Source: an uncultured Clostridia bacterium
Lineage (GTDB): Bacteria; Bacillota; Clostridia; Oscillospirales; Ruminococcaceae
Direction: 5' to 3'
Assembly: GCA_947625155.1 (NCBI GenBank)
Contig: CANQNG010000004.1
Location: forward strand, 78,438-142,437
DNA: 64,000 bases
Of the stretch, positions 51,802 through 59,724 are shown piece by piece (the stretch's first letter is position 1; each line of letters begins with the position of its first letter). The notes under the pieces were generated by a model. It was not told the origin of the DNA and did not search any database. It worked only from the letters and a program-made list of their open reading frames with translations. A program made the position numbers and the translations under genes.

Positions 51802-53682
51802 ATGGAACAATATGATGTGATCGTAGTGGGGGCAGGTCATGCAGGGGTAGAGGCTGGTCTGGCTTCGGCACGGCTTGGGTGCAAGACATTGCTGCTGACG
51901 ATCAGCCTTGACCAGATCGCCAATATGCCCTGTAATCCGTCTATCGGCGGTACGGCAAAGGGGCATTTGGTGCGGGAGATCGATGCGCTCGGCGGGGAAA
52001 TGGGCAAAGCGGCGGATCAATGCTTTCTGCAAAGCCGGATGCTCAACCGGGGGAAAGGTCCTGCCGTTCACAGCCTGCGGGTGCAGGCGGACAGGCAGAT
52101 GTACCATATCCACATGAAACATATTTGTGAACAGCAGGAGCATTTATACGTCAAGCAGGGCGAAGCGGCTCGGCTGATCATGGAAAATGGCTCTGTTGCG
52201 GGCATTGTGACAACGCTCGGACTGGAATTCGGGGCAAGGGCAGTGATCTTGGCAACGGGTACGTATCTGCGGGGTAAAGTACATATCGGGGAGACTTCTT
52301 TTGAAAGCGGTCCGGATGCTTCTTTGCCAGCAAATGCGCTCTCCGTGCAGCTGCGGGAATTGCTCCCCCTGCGGCGGTTCAAGACGGGAACGCCCTGCCG
52401 GATCCACCGGAGAAGCATCGACTTTTCCGTCCTCGAACGGCAGGACGGTGACGAACGCATCACACCGTTCTCTTTTGCCACGGATCCGGACGGACTGCGC
52501 AATCAGGTGAGCTGCTACGTGAGCTATACGAATGCGGAAACACATCGCATCATCCGGGAAAATCTGCACCGTTCGCCCCTCTATGCTGGACGGATCGAGG
52601 GGGTCGGTCCGAGATATTGCCCGTCTATCGAAGATAAGGTGGTGCGGTTCGCAGAGAAACCCCGGCACCAGCTTTTTATTGAACCGATGGGACTGCATAC
52701 GGAAGAGTTTTATTTGCAGGGCATGAGCAGTTCGCTCCCGGCGGACGTGCAGGAACTGTTTCTCCGGACGATCAAGGGACTGGAACAGGTCGAGATCCTG
52801 CGCCCTGCCTATGCCATTGAGTATGACTGTGTTGACCCGACAGCCCTGCGCCCTACGCTTGAATGTAAAACGATCCATGGGCTTTACGGGGCAGGGCAGT
52901 TCAACGGCAGTTCCGGCTATGAGGAAGCGGCGGCGCAGGGACTTGTCGCCGGGATCAATGCGGCGCTTACCGTGCAGGGGCGGAGACCGCTGATCTTAGA
53001 GCGTTCTGGCTCTTATATCGGGACACTGATCGATGATCTGGTCTCCAAGGGGTGCAGCGATCCTTACCGGATGATGACCTCCCGGAGCGAATATCGGCTC
53101 GTACTGCGGCAGGACAATGCAGATGCCCGGCTAATGCCGACCGGGTTTGCGATCGGACTGCTGCCGGAGGAACGCCTGAAACGGATGCAGGAAAAATATA
53201 AGCATGCTGCCGCCGAGATCCACAGGCTCGAAACGACGAACATTGCACCGTCTGAGGCTTTGAACGAGGTTCTTGCGCAAAAGGGGACTGCGGCTTTGAA
53301 AACGGGCTGCAAACTGGCTGATCTGGTGCGCCGTCCGCAGCTTGGGTATGCAGATCTGGCTGCATTTGACCCGGAACGTCCGCAGCTCACCTTCGAGGAA
53401 CAGGAACAGACTGAGATCCAGATCAAATATCAAGGCTACATCGAACGGCAAAATGCTTCTATTGCACAGGCGAAACGGCTTGAGGAAAAGTGCTTGCCTG
53501 CGGAGATGGATTATGGAATGATCCGTGGACTGCGGCTGGAGGCTGCGGAAAAGCTGACAAAAATGCAGCCAGTCAGCATTGGGCAGGCTTCCCGTATCTC
53601 AGGGGTGTCTCCGGCGGATATTACGGTGCTTTTGGTCTGGCTGGAACAGCATAAGGAGGGTTTGGATGTTTCCGGGGTTTGA
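51802..53682 (+). CDS. mnmG: tRNA uridine-5-carboxymethylaminomethyl modification enzyme MnmG
   Basis: A 626-residue FAD-binding partner of MnmE. It shows [19 protein letters not shown] for FAD binding, [51 protein letters not shown] and a C-terminal domain with [15 protein letters not shown]. It starts seven bases after mnmE and overlaps rsmG by 17 bases. Confidence 0.96.
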   Translation: MEQYDVIVVGAGHAGVEAGLASARLGCKTLLLTISLDQIANMPCNPSIGGTAKGHLVREIDALGGEMGKAADQCFLQSRMLNRGKGPAVHSLRVQADRQMYHIHMKHICEQQEHLYVKQGEAARLIMENGSVAGIVTTLGLEFGARAVILATGTYLRGKVHIGETSFESGPDASLPANALSVQLRELLPLRRFKTGTPCRIHRRSIDFSVLERQDGDERITPFSFATDPDGLRNQVSCYVSYTNAETHRIIRENLHRSPLYAGRIEGVGPRYCPSIEDKVVRFAEKPRHQLFIEPMGLHTEEFYLQGMSSSLPADVQELFLRTIKGLEQVEILRPAYAIEYDCVDPTALRPTLECKTIHGLYGAGQFNGSSGYEEAAAQGLVAGINAALTVQGRRPLILERSGSYIGTLIDDLVSKGCSDPYRMMTSRSEYRLVLRQDNADARLMPTGFAIGLLPEERLKRMQEKYKHAAAEIHRLETTNIAPSEALNEVLAQKGTAALKTGCKLADLVRRPQLGYADLAAFDPERPQLTFEEQEQTEIQIKYQGYIERQNASIAQAKRLEEKCLPAEMDYGMIRGLRLEAAEKLTKMQPVSIGQASRISGVSPADITVLLVWLEQHKEGLDVSGV

Positions 53683-54376
53683 ACAGGCTGCTGCTCTATT
53701 TGCGGCAGAGGGCGTGGATGTTTCACGTGAAACATATGGTTTATTGCAGAAATATGCCGAATTTTTGGTTTCCTATAACGAAAAAGTCAATCTGACGGCG
53801 GTCACGGAAGGAGATGAGATCCTCCGCAAGCATTTTCTGGACAGTCTGCTGCTTCTGCAAAAAGCGCCCGGCTGCTTTCCGGAGGGGGCAGCCGTACTGG
53901 ATATTGGCAGCGGGGCAGGGTTTCCGGGTGTGCCGTTGGCTTTGGTGCGGCGTGATCTGCGCATGACACTGATGGACAGCTTGCAAAAGAGGATCACATT
54001 TCTGGTACAGCTTTGCGGTCTGCTTGGGGTCGCTTGTACGGCGATCCACGGCAGGGCGGAACAGCTGGCAAAGACTGACCTGCGGGAAAGCTTTGACACC
54101 GTGACGGCAAGGGCAGTGGCAGCTTTGCCAACTTTGGCGGAGTATTCACTTCCGTATGTAAAGCTCGGCGGTCATTGGCTTGCCATGAAAGGACCGGGTG
54201 AGGAGATCAAACCTGCTTTGCAGGCGATACGGCTGTTGGGCGGTGAACTGACGGAGACGATTTCGTATACGCTGCCCGGCGGGGACGAAAGGGTGATTTA
54301 TGTCGTGAAAAAGTGCAAGACAACTCCGACAAAATATCCACGCAATAGCAGTCAGATAAAGCAAAAGCCGCTGTAA
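53666..54376 (+). CDS. rsmG: 16S rRNA (guanine527-N7)-methyltransferase
   Basis: A 236-residue SAM-dependent enzyme with [37 protein letters not shown] for SAM binding, and [27 protein letters not shown] lies five bases before ATG 53666, inside the end of mnmG. A perfect parS site overlaps codons 18-23, where it encodes VSRET. Confidence 0.94.
   Translation: MFPGFEQAAALFAAEGVDVSRETYGLLQKYAEFLVSYNEKVNLTAVTEGDEILRKHFLDSLLLLQKAPGCFPEGAAVLDIGSGAGFPGVPLALVRRDLRMTLMDSLQKRITFLVQLCGLLGVACTAIHGRAEQLAKTDLRESFDTVTARAVAALPTLAEYSLPYVKLGGHWLAMKGPGEEIKPALQAIRLLGGELTETISYTLPGGDERVIYVVKKCKTTPTKYPRNSSQIKQKPL
53719..53734. promoter_or_regulatory. parS: parS site 1 (inside rsmG)
   Basis: TGTTTCACGTGAAACA, an exact match to the 16-base Spo0J/ParB centromere site. 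Confidence 0.95.
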
Positions 54377-54398
54377 GAACAGGTGAATATGTATGGAA

Positions 54399-54434
54399 AT
54401 CCGTTATTTGCGTAAGAAATAACGGATCTTTTTT
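54399..54434 (+). terminator. Terminator after rsmG
   Basis: An 11-bp stem ATCCGTTATTT/AAATAACGGAT, 7-base loop and a run of T. Confidence 0.87.
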
Positions 54435-54435
54435 G

Positions 54436-54464
54436 TGGTAATTGCCTTTCAGGTCTGTTATAAT
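54436..54464 (+). promoter_or_regulatory. Extended -10 promoter of noc
   Basis: TGTTATAAT (54456-54464; -10 hexamer 54459-54464) with a poor -35 (TGGTAA, 54436-54441). It lies right behind the rsmG terminator. Confidence 0.5.
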
Positions 54465-54505
54465 TAGGTTACAGACAAAAACCAGATACCCTAAAGGAGG
54501 CAATT

Positions 54506-55327
54506 ATGTCAGGATTATTTACATTTGCAAAGGAAAAAGCAGAGGAGCAAAGGATCACCATGCTCCCCATCAGTGTGATCCAGCCAAACCCCAATCAGCC
54601 AAGAGTGACATTTCAGACGGAAGAGCTTCGAGCGTTGGCGGACAGCATTCGGCAGAATGGGCTGTTGCAGCCGATCTCTGTCCGGCGGTGCGGGGATATG
54701 TTTGAGCTGATCGCAGGGGAGCGCCGTTTGCGGGCTGCAAAACTGGCAGGTTTGCAGCAGATCCCCTGCATCGTCATGGAGATCAGTGACCGCAATTCTG
54801 CGATCCTAGCACTGGTCGAAAATATCCAGCGGCAGGATCTGAATTTTTTTGAGGAGGCGGCTGCACTGGAACGGCTGATCAGCTACTACGGCATGACACA
54901 GGAAGATGCGGCAATGAAATTGGGGCGGGCGCAGAGTACCATTGCGAATAAGCTCCGCCTGCTGCGGCTCACAGAGGAAGAACGGCGGTTCATTCTCGAA
55001 CACAAACTGACCGAACGACATGCACGGGCGCTCCTGCGTATTGCAAGCCCGGAGGAGCGAAAACCGGTCATGGACAAGGTCGTCAAGCTCTCCCTAAATG
55101 TGGAAAAGACGGAGCTTTTGATCGATGAAACGCTCGGGAAGGCACGGGAACGGGAAAATTTCAGGAAACGGAGCGTCTTATTCCGGGATGTGCGGTTATT
55201 TACAAATACCATACATAAAGCCGTCGAAACCATGCAGGCAGCCGGGATCCCGGCTGCATCCCAGAAAATGCAGTTTGATGATTACATTGAGTACCGCATC
55301 CGCATCCCGCTGCTGAAACAGGAGTAA
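54506..55327 (+). CDS. noc: Nucleoid occlusion protein Noc (ParB-like)
   Basis: A 273-residue ParB/Spo0J-family protein. It has the CTPase/ParB domain motifs NPNQPRVTF, IAGERRLRAAKLAG and LVENIQRQDLNFFEEA, then a helix-turn-helix (TQEDAAMKLGRAQSTIANKLRLLRL). A membrane-targeting-like N-terminus (MSGLFTFAKEK) fits Noc. Its place just before soj-spo0J is the Noc position in Bacillus. No Noc-binding site was found in the window. AAAGGAGG precedes ATG 54506. Confidence 0.85.
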   Translation: MSGLFTFAKEKAEEQRITMLPISVIQPNPNQPRVTFQTEELRALADSIRQNGLLQPISVRRCGDMFELIAGERRLRAAKLAGLQQIPCIVMEISDRNSAILALVENIQRQDLNFFEEAAALERLISYYGMTQEDAAMKLGRAQSTIANKLRLLRLTEEERRFILEHKLTERHARALLRIASPEERKPVMDKVVKLSLNVEKTELLIDETLGKARERENFRKRSVLFRDVRLFTNTIHKAVETMQAAGIPAASQKMQFDDYIEYRIRIPLLKQE

Positions 55328-55328
55328 A

Positions 55329-55344
55329 TGTTTCACGTGAAACA
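55329..55344. promoter_or_regulatory. parS: parS site 2 (noc-parA gap)
   Basis: TGTTTCACGTGAAACA, an exact parS match, two bases after the noc stop. Confidence 0.96.
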
Positions 55345-55365
55345 AAAATATTTCCGCAAAATCGC

Positions 55366-55394
55366 TTTACAAATGCAGGAAAACATGGTATAAT
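55366..55394 (+). promoter_or_regulatory. Promoter of parA-parB
   Basis: TTTACA (55366-55371), 17-base spacer ending TGG, TATAAT (55389-55394); parS site 2 lies 22 bases upstream, so ParB spreading could affect it. Confidence 0.78.
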
Positions 55395-55439
55395 AAAATA
55401 GTATGCAGGGGACTGCACAAAAGAAAAGGAGGGAACTGC

Positions 55440-56243
55440 ATGGGTAAAGTGATCGCAGTCGCAAATCAGAAAGGCGGTGTCGGTAAATCGACTACAGCGG
55501 TCAATTTAGCTGCCTACCTCGGTTCACGGGGATACAAGGTGCTTTGTATCGACATAGATGCACAGGGAAACTGCACGACTGGCTTTGGCATCAAGAAAAA
55601 GGGCATCCCAGCTTCAGCCTATGACATGCTGACTGGCAAGGCAAAAATGGAAGACACGATACTGCAAACAGAATTTGAGAATGTCTCGCTTGTGCCGGGT
55701 ACGGCAGATCTGGCAGGGGCGGAAGTTGAACTCATTCAAATGGAGGAACGCTTTAAGCGCCTGAAAATGCAGGTACTGACCGTCAAGGAACAATATGACT
55801 ACGTGTTCATCGATTGTCCGCCTGCGCTGGGGCTGCTGACATTAAACGGTCTGACAGCGTGTGATGAGATCCTTGTGCCGATGTTGGCGGAATATTATGC
55901 GCTGGAGGGTCTGACACAGCTCATGCACACATTCCGGCTGGTGCGGTCAAATTATAATCCGACACTGGACATCTGCGGCATCGTGTTCACCATGTACGAC
56001 CAAAGACTGAATGTGTCACGGCAGGTGGTGGAAGAAGTACAGAAGTATTTCCCGGACAAGGTATTTCAGACGAAGATCCCGAGAAATGTGCGCCTTTCCG
56101 AAGCACCAAGCTATGGAAAACCAGTCATGTACTACGACAAAAACTCTAAAGGTGCGCTGTTCTATGAGCTGCTCGGTAAGGAATTTCTAGGGGAAGAATT
56201 GGACAACAAGACAAAATGGCGGATGCGCCGGGCAATGACCTGA
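55440..56243 (+). CDS. parA: Chromosome partitioning ATPase ParA/Soj
   Basis: A 267-residue deviant Walker ATPase with VANQKGGVGKSTTAVNLAAYLG, DIDAQGNCTTGFG and FIDCPPALGLLTLNGL. It works with ParB in origin segregation and can control DnaA in Bacillus. A strong GGAGGG-type site precedes ATG 55440. It lies 22 bases before parB. Confidence 0.95.
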   Translation: MGKVIAVANQKGGVGKSTTAVNLAAYLGSRGYKVLCIDIDAQGNCTTGFGIKKKGIPASAYDMLTGKAKMEDTILQTEFENVSLVPGTADLAGAEVELIQMEERFKRLKMQVLTVKEQYDYVFIDCPPALGLLTLNGLTACDEILVPMLAEYYALEGLTQLMHTFRLVRSNYNPTLDICGIVFTMYDQRLNVSRQVVEEVQKYFPDKVFQTKIPRNVRLSEAPSYGKPVMYYDKNSKGALFYELLGKEFLGEELDNKTKWRMRRAMT

Positions 56244-56265
56244 TCAAAAAGAAAGGAATGATCCT

Positions 56266-57111
56266 ATGATAAAAGGCGGACTTGGCGGCGGGTTGGATTC
56301 CCTCTTTGAGGATAATACCGCCGAGGTACAGGTCAAGAAAACGCTTCGTATTTCAGAAGTAGAGCCGAACCGTTCTCAGCCGAGAAAACATTTTGACGAG
56401 GCGGCGATCCAGACATTGGCGGATTCTATCCGGGAACATGGTGTGCTGCAGCCCTTACTGGTGCGCCCACTGGCATCCGGCGGGTATCAGATCGTTGCCG
56501 GGGAACGGCGCTGGCGGGCAGCGAAAATGCTTGGGTTGGATGAGATCCCGGTGGTCATCAAGGATCTGTCTGATCTGGAAACGGCACAGATCGCACTGAT
56601 CGAAAATTTGCAGCGGGAAAATTTGAACCCGATCGAAGAAGCCCTTGGATTTCGGCAGTTACAGGATGATTTCGGCATGCGGCAGGAGGATGTTGCAAAA
56701 ACGGTCGGACGTTCCCGGAGTGCCATTGCCAATGCGACCCGGCTGCTGCGGCTGCCGGAGGAAGTGCAGGCACTGGTTGCGGATGGGAGCATTTCAGCCG
56801 GACATGCCCGTGCGCTGTTGGGATTTACGGACGAGGCACTGATGATACAGGCTGCCAAAAAGGCAGCGGACGGCTTGCTGACCGTGCGGCAGTTGGAGAA
56901 ATTGGCTGCGGAAACGGAAACAGCACCGGAAGAGGAAGAGACACCTGCCCCGCTCCCGACCTATTACGGGGAAGTGGAACAGGCACTGCATACCCGCTTG
57001 GGACGGAAAGTGAAAGTGCAGTACAAAAAAAATAAGGGTACGCTGACCCTTGAATTTTACGACGATGACGACCTGCGGGAGCTGGCAAGGTTGCTCTCAC
57101 CGGAGGACTAA
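56266..57111 (+). CDS. parB: Chromosome partitioning protein ParB/Spo0J
   Basis: A 281-residue ParB protein starting GGLGGGLDSLFEDN, with NRSQPRKHFDE, VAGERRWRAAKMLGL, LIENLQRENLNPIEEA and a helix-turn-helix (RQEDVAKTVGRSRSAIANATRLLRL). It binds the three parS sites in the region and spreads as a CTP-dependent clamp. The C-terminal dimerisation domain is basic and helical. Confidence 0.95.
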   Translation: MIKGGLGGGLDSLFEDNTAEVQVKKTLRISEVEPNRSQPRKHFDEAAIQTLADSIREHGVLQPLLVRPLASGGYQIVAGERRWRAAKMLGLDEIPVVIKDLSDLETAQIALIENLQRENLNPIEEALGFRQLQDDFGMRQEDVAKTVGRSRSAIANATRLLRLPEEVQALVADGSISAGHARALLGFTDEALMIQAAKKAADGLLTVRQLEKLAAETETAPEEEETPAPLPTYYGEVEQALHTRLGRKVKVQYKKNKGTLTLEFYDDDDLRELARLLSPED

Positions 57112-57112
57112 T

Positions 57113-57128
57113 TGTTTCACGTGAAACA
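57113..57128. promoter_or_regulatory. parS: parS site 3 (parB-serS gap)
   Basis: TGTTTCACGTGAAACA, an exact parS match two bases after the parB stop and 18 bases before serS. Confidence 0.96.
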
Positions 57129-57146
57129 CAGAAAGGAAGAACATCT

Positions 57147-58427
57147 ATGCTGGATATGAAATTAGTACGGACAGATCCGGAACGTGTGAAAGAAAACATT
57201 CGGAAAAAGTTTCAGGACGAGAAACTGCCGCTGGTAGACGAGGTATTGGCACTGGACAAGCAGTTCCGAGAGGCAAAACTGCGGGGCGATGAACTGCGGG
57301 CGCAGCGCAAGGCGAAGAGCAAGCAGATCGGCGGTCTGATGGCAAAGGGCGACAAAGAGGGTGCAGAAGCGCTGAAAGCCGAAGTCAATGCCATGGGCGA
57401 CGAATTGACCGCACTGGAAACCAGTGAGGGAGAATTGCAGGCAAAGATCCGTGAGATCATGCTTGTGATCCCGAATATCATTGACGAGAGCGTACCGATC
57501 GGCAGGGACGACAGCGAAAATGTCGAAATTGAGCGCTTCGGGGAACCGACTGTGCCGGACTTTGAGATCCCTTATCATGTGGATATTATGGAACGGCTTT
57601 CAGGCATTGATCTGGATTCAGCCCGCAAGACTTCCGGCAACGGGTTCTACTATCTGTGCGGAGACATCGCAAGGCTGCATTCCGCGATCCTGTCCTATGC
57701 AAGGGATTTCATGATCGGACGGGGATTTACGTATTATATCCCGCCGTACATGATAAGGGGCGAAGTGGTCTCCGGTGTCATGAGCTTTGCGGAAATGGAA
57801 AATATGATGTACAAGATCGAGGGCGAAGATCTCTACCTGATCGGCACGAGCGAGCATTCCATGATCGGTAAATTTATTGACACCATTCTCCCGGAGAGCA
57901 GCCTGCCGCAGACGTTGACGAGCTATTCCCCCTGTTTCCGCAAGGAAGTCGGGGCGCACGGCATCGAGGAACGGGGCGTTTACCGCATCCACCAGTTCGA
58001 GAAGCAGGAAATGATCGTGGTCTGCAAGCCCGAAGAGAGCATGAAATGGTATGATGTGCTTTGGAAGAATACGGTCGATCTCTTCCGGTCGCTGGATATC
58101 CCGGTGCGTACACTGGAATGCTGTTCCGGCGATCTGGCTGACCTGAAAGTCAAGAGTCTGGACGTGGAGGCATGGTCGCCCCGGCAGAAGAAGTATTTCG
58201 AGGTGGGCAGCTGCTCGGATCTGGGCGATGCACAGGCAAGACGGCTCGGCATCCGTGTTAAGGCAGAGGACGGCAGCAAGTATCTGGCACACACGCTGAA
58301 CAATACAGTAGTTGCACCGCCGAGAATGCTGATCGCATTTCTGGAAAACAACCTCAACGCAGACGGCAGCGTCCGCATCCCGGAAGCGCTCCGTCCCTAC
58401 ATGGGCGGGCAGGAAGTCATAAAATAA
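57147..58427 (+). CDS. serS: Seryl-tRNA synthetase
   Basis: A 426-residue class II synthetase. The N-terminal long coiled-coil arm (about 30-100) binds the tRNA extra arm. Motif 2 (SPCFRKEVGAHGIEERGVYRIHQFEKQE) and motif 3 (NNTVVAPPRMLIAFLEN) are clear, in short parts such as GAHGIEERGVYR. No T-box fits in the 35-base gap to parB, so it is probably transcribed with parA-parB. AGAAAGGAAG precedes ATG 57147. Confidence 0.95.
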   Translation: MLDMKLVRTDPERVKENIRKKFQDEKLPLVDEVLALDKQFREAKLRGDELRAQRKAKSKQIGGLMAKGDKEGAEALKAEVNAMGDELTALETSEGELQAKIREIMLVIPNIIDESVPIGRDDSENVEIERFGEPTVPDFEIPYHVDIMERLSGIDLDSARKTSGNGFYYLCGDIARLHSAILSYARDFMIGRGFTYYIPPYMIRGEVVSGVMSFAEMENMMYKIEGEDLYLIGTSEHSMIGKFIDTILPESSLPQTLTSYSPCFRKEVGAHGIEERGVYRIHQFEKQEMIVVCKPEESMKWYDVLWKNTVDLFRSLDIPVRTLECCSGDLADLKVKSLDVEAWSPRQKKYFEVGSCSDLGDAQARRLGIRVKAEDGSKYLAHTLNNTVVAPPRMLIAFLENNLNADGSVRIPEALRPYMGGQEVIK

Positions 58428-58431
58428 AAGA

Positions 58432-58464
58432 CAGCACCCGTTTTCACACGGGTGCTGCTTTTTA
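58432..58464 (+). terminator. Terminator after serS
   Basis: Stem CAGCACCCG/CGGGTGCTG with 8-base loop and CTTTTTAG tail; the last bases overlap the stop codon of the opposing small gene. Confidence 0.85.
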
Positions 58465-58587
58465 GTCATCTTCCACTGTCAGATAATGCCGGGGCGTATC
58501 CACAAAACTCCGCAGGATGAGCAGTGCGGCGGCTGCTGCACCGAGCATCAGGATGAGCAGGGAAATGGCTTTGATACATTCTTTCAT
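58462..58587 (-). CDS. Small single-pass membrane protein (41 residues)
   Basis: A short frame, too small for the ORF track: MKECIKAISLLILMLGAAAAALLILRSF followed by a charged tail ending VEDD. It has one hydrophobic helix and an acidic C-terminus. AAGGAGG lies six bases before ATG 58587, and a promoter (TATAAT with TGG in front, about 58629-58634) lies upstream, so it is likely expressed. It is not recognised; it could be a regulatory or stress-related small membrane protein. Confidence 0.65.
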   Translation of the reverse strand: MKECIKAISLLILMLGAAAAALLILRSFVDTPRHYLTVEDD

Positions 58588-58715
58588 AGGCTGCCTCCTT
58601 GTCTGTATCGGCTATCGTAGTATCTCTATTATACCATATCCGCTGGAAAAATGCTATACCCTGCGGCGAATTTTACGTTATGCACAAAAGAATAGCCTGT
58701 TTCTTGTGGGGTGTG

Positions 58716-59411
58716 CTACATATGCTCGGAGAGATAGAGCGAGATCCGGCTTTGGATGGCGGAAGCGGCATCCTGCTCCGTGCAGTCGCCTGCAAAGTAT
58801 TTTCTTGCTTCTTCCTGCACGATATTGACAAAAAAGGTATTGTAAAATACGGCTGTGGTGATACCGCCGATGTAGTCCATCGTCCGCTGCGCTTCTTCCG
58901 GGGTAGGGTCGGCAGCGGTGAACTCTTCGTCATTGATATAATAGAAATGCAGCAACTCGTCCTTTTTTTCGCAGTCCTTGGCAAAGGCAGCCTGCATGGC
59001 ATTTCGGTTGACCGGGAACTGCTGAAAAGTGCTGGTATCCATCAAAGACTGATTTTCCTCACGCAGGCAGAATTTGATGAGATCCCAGATCTGTTCCTTA
59101 TAGAGGGGATCCACGGAGACCGCAAACACCCCGGACGGGCGGATATTGCCGCCATTGCCGGAGCGCTCCACCTGCGGCATACTGAGCAGCGTGACAGGTG
59201 CATCGCCAAAGGTATGCTCCTGATACAGGTGCAGTTCATGCAGCGAGGAAAAAACCAGCATCTTGAGCAGTACCTTGTTATCCCGCCAGAGCAGGTCATC
59301 AAAGACGTTTAGGAAGTAGTCATCTTCGCTGAGATCGGGATCGTCCTGCATCCACGGATACCAGTCCTCGAACAGACCTTTCAGGGAGAGCGCCTCATAA
59401 TCGGCATGGCT
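58716..59411 (-). pseudogene. Decayed ABC transporter extracellular solute-binding protein
   Basis: The frame encodes the back part of a family 1 solute-binding protein. The end (EEARKYFAGDCTEQDAASAIQSRISLYLSEHM, in part) is a typical sugar-binding-protein C-terminus, and DYEALSLKGLFEDWYPW at the front matches an internal segment. It lacks a signal peptide and about the first 100 residues, and the middle is also shorter than usual. A TAA at 59412-59414 closes the frame. No permease genes accompany it, so it is a remnant. Confidence 0.72.
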
Positions 59412-59603
59412 TTATCTAGAAAGACCAATTTCTGCCGTGAAACCTTGCACTTTTTCAAAATTTTGTAGAAATGCACAATTATCATATCTATTTTTGGGGT
59501 GATAAATTGATTTTACTAAATCGTTTTCTGTTGAAAAGTGTAATTTTTATACAATATGCACAAAACGGGACGTAATAATTTTTTCATAACTTCTGAAAAA
59601 GGG
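59412..59603. other. AT-rich intergenic stretch without visible genes
   Basis: About 190 AT-rich bases between the decayed solute-binding gene and the adhesin promoter. No gene, strong hairpin or known RNA was seen. Confidence 0.6.
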
Positions 59604-59632
59604 TTGCAATTTTGTCAGTGCTATGGTATAAT
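59604..59632 (+). promoter_or_regulatory. Promoter of the giant adhesin gene
   Basis: TTGCAA (59604-59609), 17-base spacer ending TGG, TATAAT (59627-59632). The leader holds a short CTCTGCC/GGCGGAG hairpin (about 59646-59663). Confidence 0.8.
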
Positions 59633-59724
59633 AGAAATAATAGCAACTCTGCCGACCGGCGGAGAGCGCTTTGACATAGATGAAAAACGGAAACCAAATT
59701 TGATAGGGAAAGGATCGTGAATTT

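Noticed and set aside
57112-57146. T-box riboswitch in front of serS
   Set aside because: Only 35 bases separate parB and serS, mostly taken by parS; no room for a T-box.
59633-59724. Cyclic-di-GMP riboswitch in the adhesin leader
   Set aside because: Such riboswitches often precede adhesins, but the GEMM core sequences are not visible and only a short hairpin is present.
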